DNA of 64,000 bases. Origin: Actinomadura sp. DC4 (GTDB lineage Bacteria > Actinomycetota > Actinomycetes > Streptosporangiales > Streptosporangiaceae). Location: contig NZ_JAUEQY010000021.1 in assembly GCF_030406325.1 (NCBI RefSeq), positions 62,001 through 126,000 on the forward strand, given 5' to 3'. The position numbers and the translations under genes were made by a program. Positions 59,411 through 64,000 of this stretch are shown here, one piece after another (positions within the stretch are counted from its first letter, which is position 1; the number at the start of each line of letters is the position of its first letter). The notes beneath the pieces were generated by a model. That model ran no database searches and had not been told where the DNA came from. It saw only the letters and a list, made by a program, of their open reading frames with translations.

Positions 59411-60193
59411 TTACGCGCGCGTCGCGGTCGCCGGGCGGCCGCCGGACCGGGTGCGCATCGCGCCCATGCTTCGGCCCGTACGACGGGCGATCAAGGTGCC
59501 GAGGCCGATCGCGGTGGCCACCGGCCAGTCGATCGCGCCGAGGACCGCCGCGATGCCGAGCCCGCCGTAGAAGGCGAGGCGTTCCGGCGGCGGCAGGTAG
59601 CCGGCCATGAGCCGCCCCGCGTCGCCGACATAGGACATGCCGGGCATCGGGATGCGCATGACCTTCATGTGCGGGCTCAGCACGGGGACCGGTACCTCCA
59701 CCCCGTTCCCGTTGGCCGTACCCGAACGGGCCGCCGGCCTGCGCGTGGTCGTGGTCGTGGTGCCGGAGGCCCTGGCCGCGGACGTGCCCGACCCCGACGT
59801 CCGCGAGCGGGACGCCCCGGACGCTTTCGCCCGCGACGCCGGCTTCGAGGTGGACGCCTTGGCCCGCGACGTGCGGCTGCCGGACGTACCGGACTTGGCC
59901 CGGGACGCCCGTGAGGAGGACGTCTTCGCGCCGGACGCTCGCGACCCGGACGTCGTCGTGGACGTCGAGGCGGACGCCCGCGCACTCGGCGTCCGCGCGC
60001 TCGACGTCCGGGCAGTGGACGTACGGGCAGTGGACGTACGCGCGCTCGGCGTCCGCGCGCTCGACGTCCGCGTACCGGACGTGCTCGCACCGGACGCGCG
60101 GGCACTCGCGGTCTTGGTGCCCGAGCTCCGCGTCCGCGTGGCAGTACCCCGCGACGCGGTTCTCGTTTTGGTCGCTCTCCCAGCTTCCGCCAT
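59411..60193 (-). CDS. Ser/Thr/Ala/Arg-repeat basic protein with C-terminal membrane segment
   Basis: A 260-residue protein. Residues 1-155 are low-complexity, built of repeats such as ARTSTARTS and SRASGAKTS, strongly basic with no acidic residues beyond the first few. Residues 165-260 are ordinary: SPHMKVMRIPMPGMSYVGD, then PPPERLAFYGGLGIAAVLGA, a hydrophobic segment and a basic tail. The repeat part resembles nucleic-acid-binding tails of mycobacterial HupB or Hc1-like proteins; the rest suggests membrane association. It may be the partner of the adjacent P-type ATPase. DNA repeats of 12-18 bp (about 59990-60080) underlie the protein repeats. Confidence 0.65.
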   Translation of the reverse strand: MAEAGRATKTRTASRGTATRTRSSGTKTASARASGASTSGTRTSSARTPSARTSTARTSTARTSSARTPSARASASTSTTTSGSRASGAKTSSSRASRAKSGTSGSRTSRAKASTSKPASRAKASGASRSRTSGSGTSAARASGTTTTTTRRPAARSGTANGNGVEVPVPVLSPHMKVMRIPMPGMSYVGDAGRLMAGYLPPPERLAFYGGLGIAAVLGAIDWPVATAIGLGTLIARRTGRSMGAMRTRSGGRPATATRA

Positions 60194-60488
60194 ACCGAGC
60201 CATCCCCCCGCTCACGTGCCCGAACGCGTTGTCCGGTTAAGTCCACGTTGTTTCCCTCAGCAGGTACTCCCATGCCTGACGCGGCAGATCCAGACCGACC
60301 TTTTCCCTGGTCAGGGCGGCGCAATGGCAAGCGGCGCGGCGGCGGCCGCCGGGCGCGGACGTCACCGGCGGTGACCTTCATGACACCTCTTGTCCCCGAT
60401 ATCCGGCGTCGCTGGGAGGGCGGACGGGACAGCGGCATGGGTACGGATACGGACGGCCCGGAAACGAGAAAGAGGGAGTGGGGACGCG

Positions 60489-60833
60489 ATGGCGCGCGAG
60501 GAGCCCGGCCACGAGCCCGACTACCGCTTCTCCCTCGCCAACGAGCGCACCCTCCTCGCCTGGATGCAGACGGCCTTCGGCCTGCTCGCGCTCGGCCTTC
60601 CCCTCGCCGGCGGCGTCCACGGCGTACGGCTGCCGCCCTGGCACCACGAGATCGGCCTGGGCGCGATCGCGCTGAGCGTGATGATCGTTCCCGCGGCGTA
60701 CCGCAACTGGCGCCGCGCCCAGCTCGCCATGCGCCTCGGCCTGCGGCTCCCCCGCGACCCGCTGCCGGTGATCCTCGCCTCGGGGGTGGGCGTGCTTCTC
60801 GCGATCACGCTGGTCAGCGTGGTGACGAGGTGA
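60489..60833 (+). CDS. DUF202 membrane protein (YidH-like)
   Basis: A 114-residue protein with the DUF202 start FSLANERTLLAWMQTAFGLL and about three membrane spans (IGLGAIALSVMIVPAAYRNW; VILASGVGVLLAITLVSVV). ATG 60489 is preceded by GGGAG. GTGA overlap with a second DUF202-like gene. Function unknown. Confidence 0.85.
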   Translation: MAREEPGHEPDYRFSLANERTLLAWMQTAFGLLALGLPLAGGVHGVRLPPWHHEIGLGAIALSVMIVPAAYRNWRRAQLAMRLGLRLPRDPLPVILASGVGVLLAITLVSVVTR

Positions 60834-61108
60834 GCGCCGCCGGGTCACAGCGGCAGCGCACCGAGCTCGCGTGGCTGCGAATGACGCTGTCGTCGTGGGC
60901 GATGGCGGTGCTGACGGCGCGGACCACGTTCCCCGCGGGCCTCATCGTGGTGGCCGGGCCGGCGGCGCTCACCGCGATCGCGCACGCGCGCCGTCGGCGG
61001 CTCGGAGAGGATGCCGCGCCTGCGGCACTGCGGCGCGAGACGGCGATGCTCCTGGCCGTCGCCTGTGCGGCCCTGGTGGCCGCGGCGGCACTGGCCGGAA
61101 GGGTCTGA
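60830..61108 (+). CDS. Second small DUF202-like membrane protein
   Basis: A 92-residue protein starting QRQRTELAWLRMTLSSWAMA, a shortened DUF202 motif, with two or three spans. GTG 60830 overlaps the stop of the previous gene (GTGA), so the two are probably co-translated and may form a complex. Confidence 0.8.
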   Translation: MSAAGSQRQRTELAWLRMTLSSWAMAVLTARTTFPAGLIVVAGPAALTAIAHARRRRLGEDAAPAALRRETAMLLAVACAALVAAAALAGRV

Positions 61109-61115
61109 GGGGGAC

Positions 61116-61634
61116 TCAGCAGTCGGGGCAGAGGAAAACGGCCCAGACGACCTTTCCCTGGCCGGACAGCGGGGCCCAGTTCCACGAGTGGCTGAACGCC
61201 TCGACGAGGTGCAGGCCGCGCCCGCTCTGGGAGACCGAGTCGGGCTCCCTGTGCACGGGTATCTGGTCGCACGGGTCGGTGACCGCGCAGGTCAGCCGCT
61301 CTCCCGTCCGCAACAGGCTCAGCCGGATCGGGGTGTTCGCGCAGAGGTCGGCCGAGAGGCCGGCGGAGTAGCGCAGGGCGTTGGTGACGAGTTCGGAGAC
61401 GACGAGCCGGACGTCGTCGTAGAGGCCGGCGAGGTCCCAGGAGAGAAGGACCGTACGGACGAAGTCGCGGGCCTCGCGGACCGACTCGGGAACGGCGGCG
61501 AGTCCTACGGACATCGTCTGCGAAGCGGGGCGGAGCGGAGCGTGATGGCGATCACGCCGGTGTTCACCCTGTGTGATCGTCGCCAGCCACTCTTGCGCTT
61601 CGTCGACCGTTTCCCCTGTTCTTTCGCCTGTCAT
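61116..61634 (-). CDS. HATPase_c anti-sigma/serine kinase-like regulator
   Basis: A 172-residue protein (start ATG 61634 behind GGAG; ATG 61658 or ATG 61514 are alternatives). The C-terminal 130 residues form a single GHKL ATPase domain with N-box SELVTNALRYS and G-box SGRGLHLVEAF, like SpoIIAB/RsbW-type proteins and the small ATPases that accompany XRE-DUF397 pairs in actinomycetes. Divergent from the XRE gene with a palindrome between. Its partner is unknown. Confidence 0.86.
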   Translation of the reverse strand: MTGERTGETVDEAQEWLATITQGEHRRDRHHAPLRPASQTMSVGLAAVPESVREARDFVRTVLLSWDLAGLYDDVRLVVSELVTNALRYSAGLSADLCANTPIRLSLLRTGERLTCAVTDPCDQIPVHREPDSVSQSGRGLHLVEAFSHSWNWAPLSGQGKVVWAVFLCPDC

Positions 61635-61715
61635 CCAGCGCGCTCCGTGTGCTGTCATCGCGATCCCCGGGTGATCAGTGATCGGCGTGTCCGCGCGCTA
61701 TCCTGCTCGACATGT

Positions 61716-61729
61716 CTTGCAGATGCAAG
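61716..61729. promoter_or_regulatory. Palindrome between HATPase and XRE genes
   Basis: CTTGCA-GA-TGCAAG is a perfect 6-bp-arm inverted repeat, with further TGCA words close by (GATGCACGTGCAGATG). It lies in the divergent promoter region and is a likely binding site for the XRE regulator. Confidence 0.55.
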
Positions 61730-61821
61730 GCCCGATGCACGTGCAGATGACCGTGCGGACTCTGACAGCGGACGGGAGGGAGTGGCAGACTGTGCGCTGA
61801 CCGATGCTCATGGAGGTAGGG

Positions 61822-62688
61822 GTGGAAACAGCGCAGCCCGCCGGAGGACCGACCGTTCTTCGCCGGCTCCTTGGTGCCCAGCTGCGCCGGTTGCGCGAGC
61901 GGCAGGGCATCACGCGCGAGGAGGCCGGATACGCGATCCGTGCCTCCGGCTCCAAGATGAGCCGCCTCGAGCTGGGCCGCGTCGGCTTCAAGGAGCGCGA
62001 CGTCGCGGACCTGCTCACCCTGTACGGCGTCACCGACGACACCGACCGGGACACCCTTCTCGCCCTCGCCCAGGACGCCAACAGTCCTGGCTGGTGGCAC
62101 AGGTACGGGGACATCCTCCCGGGGTGGTTCGAGACGTACGTCGGCCTGGAAGAGGCGGCGGCGCTGATCCGCACCTACGAAGTCCAGTTCATTCCCGGCC
62201 TGCTGCAGACCGAGGAATACGCCCGTGCCGTCATCTCCATGGGTAACTCGACCTCGCCTCCGGAGGAGATCGAGCAGAGGGTCAGCCTGCGAATAACACG
62301 CCAGAAGCTACTCACGCGCGGGGACTCCCCCCGCCTGTGGGCTGTCGTGGACGAGGCGGCGTTGCGCCGTCCGATCGGGGGACGGGATGTGATGCGCGGC
62401 CAGATCGAGCGGCTGATCGAGGCCACCAAACTGCCGGGCGTCATCCTCCAGGTGCTTCCGTTCCGGGTCGGCGGTCACACCGCCGAGGCCGGCGCGTTCA
62501 CCATCCTGCGTTTCCCCGAGTCGGACCTTCCGGACGTGGTCTACGTCGAGCAACTGACCAGTGCCCTTTACCTGGACAGGCGCGACGACGTCGACTCCTA
62601 CATGGAGGCCATGGAGCGCCTCTGTGTGGTCAGCGCACCTCCGGACAACACCGCCGAGATCCTCAGCAGGATTCTCCAGGAGACATAG
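61822..62688 (+). CDS. XRE-family regulator with DUF5753 domain
   Basis: A 288-residue protein: N-terminal helix-turn-helix (GAQLRRLRERQGITREEAGY, then AIRASGSKMSRLELG) and a C-terminal DUF5753 domain (EEAAALIRTYEVQFIPGLLQ). GTG 61822 has GGAGG 5 nt upstream, better than ATG 61804 or 61810. Together with the DUF397 gene directly downstream it forms the WhiJ/BldB-type module abundant in filamentous actinomycetes, often tied to development. Confidence 0.9.
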   Translation: METAQPAGGPTVLRRLLGAQLRRLRERQGITREEAGYAIRASGSKMSRLELGRVGFKERDVADLLTLYGVTDDTDRDTLLALAQDANSPGWWHRYGDILPGWFETYVGLEEAAALIRTYEVQFIPGLLQTEEYARAVISMGNSTSPPEEIEQRVSLRITRQKLLTRGDSPRLWAVVDEAALRRPIGGRDVMRGQIERLIEATKLPGVILQVLPFRVGGHTAEAGAFTILRFPESDLPDVVYVEQLTSALYLDRRDDVDSYMEAMERLCVVSAPPDNTAEILSRILQET

Positions 62689-62931
62689 ATGCAGCAGTAC
62701 CCCGCATACAACGGCGTTCCCGCCACCGACCTACTCGACGTCAGCTGGCAGAAGAGTCACCGGAGCAACTCCCAGGGCAACTGCGTGGAGCTCGCGAAGC
62801 TGCCCGACGGCAGCGTCGCCGTCCGCAACTCCCGCCACCCGGCCGGACCCGCACTGGTCTACACGAAGGCCGAGATCCGGGCGCTCATCCAGGGCGCCAA
62901 GGCCGGCGACTTCGACAGCCTGCTCGTCTGA
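62689..62931 (+). CDS. DUF397 small protein
   Basis: An 80-residue DUF397 protein (VSWQKSHRSNSQGNCVELAK, VAVRNSRHPAGPALVYTKAE). Its ATG directly follows the stop of the XRE gene, so translation is coupled. DUF397 proteins act as partners, probably antagonists, of adjacent XRE regulators. Confidence 0.92.
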   Translation: MQQYPAYNGVPATDLLDVSWQKSHRSNSQGNCVELAKLPDGSVAVRNSRHPAGPALVYTKAEIRALIQGAKAGDFDSLLV

Positions 62932-62960
62932 CACGGCCTCGCGCCGCATCCTCCTTTCAT

Positions 62961-64000
<1,040 letters not shown>

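Overview
The window is about 72% GC chromosomal DNA from an actinomycete. Coding density is high, GTG and TTG starts are common, many genes overlap by 1 or 4 nt, and actinobacterial marker families are present: a mycothiol-dependent enzyme family, ergothioneine synthesis, KstR, XRE-DUF397 pairs, DUF5999 and an AfsR/SARP regulator. The mix fits the Streptosporangiales (Thermomonosporaceae or Streptosporangiaceae) better than Streptomyces; this is inference. I found no rRNA, tRNA, insertion sequence, prophage or CRISPR array.

Layout. 1-3.1 kb: the end of a heterodimeric ABC exporter pair facing a convergent atypical LuxR-type response regulator, which looks like the edge of a class III lanthipeptide-type (ram/amf) locus. 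3.4-15.9 kb: histidine utilisation. An operon runs hutH-hutU-M20 amidohydrolase-hutF and then an AfsR-like regulator; hutI is separate, and an IclR regulator is divergent from hutH. 16-21.7 kb: a membrane protein, an rtcB remnant, a receptor Ser/Thr kinase with an extracellular solute-binding domain, a mycothiol-family enzyme, a small secreted protein and an AraC regulator. 21.9-26.8 kb: a four-gene quaternary-amine (OpuC/HutXWV/EgtUV-type) ABC transporter, divergent from a histidine ammonia-lyase homologue that lacks the MIO tripeptide. 27-29.5 kb: MocR and LacI regulators. 29.5-35.3 kb: egtABCD for ergothioneine, divergent from an amidohydrolase and a cysteine dioxygenase. 35.4-42.8 kb: a membrane-anchored sigma-factor-like protein, an ABC exporter, a two-component system and a cytokinin-dehydrogenase-like flavoenzyme. 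42.8-47.8 kb: a minisatellite, a GNAT enzyme, a rhomboid-like protein, an MFS pump with its TetR, and DUF5999. 48-54.5 kb: a KstR-type steroid side-chain operon (two acyl-CoA dehydrogenases, a fused hydratase/OB-fold protein, an Ltp2-type aldolase, a methyltransferase), continued at the right edge by a thiolase behind two KstR-like boxes. 54.4-62.9 kb: a small ORF, a giant CtpI-like P-type ATPase with a degenerate N-terminal half, a Ser/Thr/Arg-repeat protein, two DUF202 proteins, and a HATPase/XRE/DUF397 trio.

How the genes may work together. The most interesting signal is a near-identical 18-20 bp dyad (TGTCTGACATRCGAGACACT). It lies between hutH and the IclR gene and again in the promoter of the betaine-type transporter; a third, diverged copy lies upstream of hutI. 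It sits 54-55 nt before both the hutH and hutI starts. This places the transporter, and perhaps the divergent MIO-less lyase, in the hut regulon. MIO-independent HAL homologues are known as ergothionases, which release trimethylamine from ergothioneine, and betaine-type ABC transporters are known for histidine, betaines and ergothioneine. With egtABCD nearby, and a receptor kinase whose sensor domain is a clear paralogue of the transporter's binding protein, the window may encode a make-sense-import-degrade module for histidine betaines (hercynine or ergothioneine) that feeds (thio)urocanate into the Hut pathway. The parts are visible in the sequence; the integrated system is a hypothesis.
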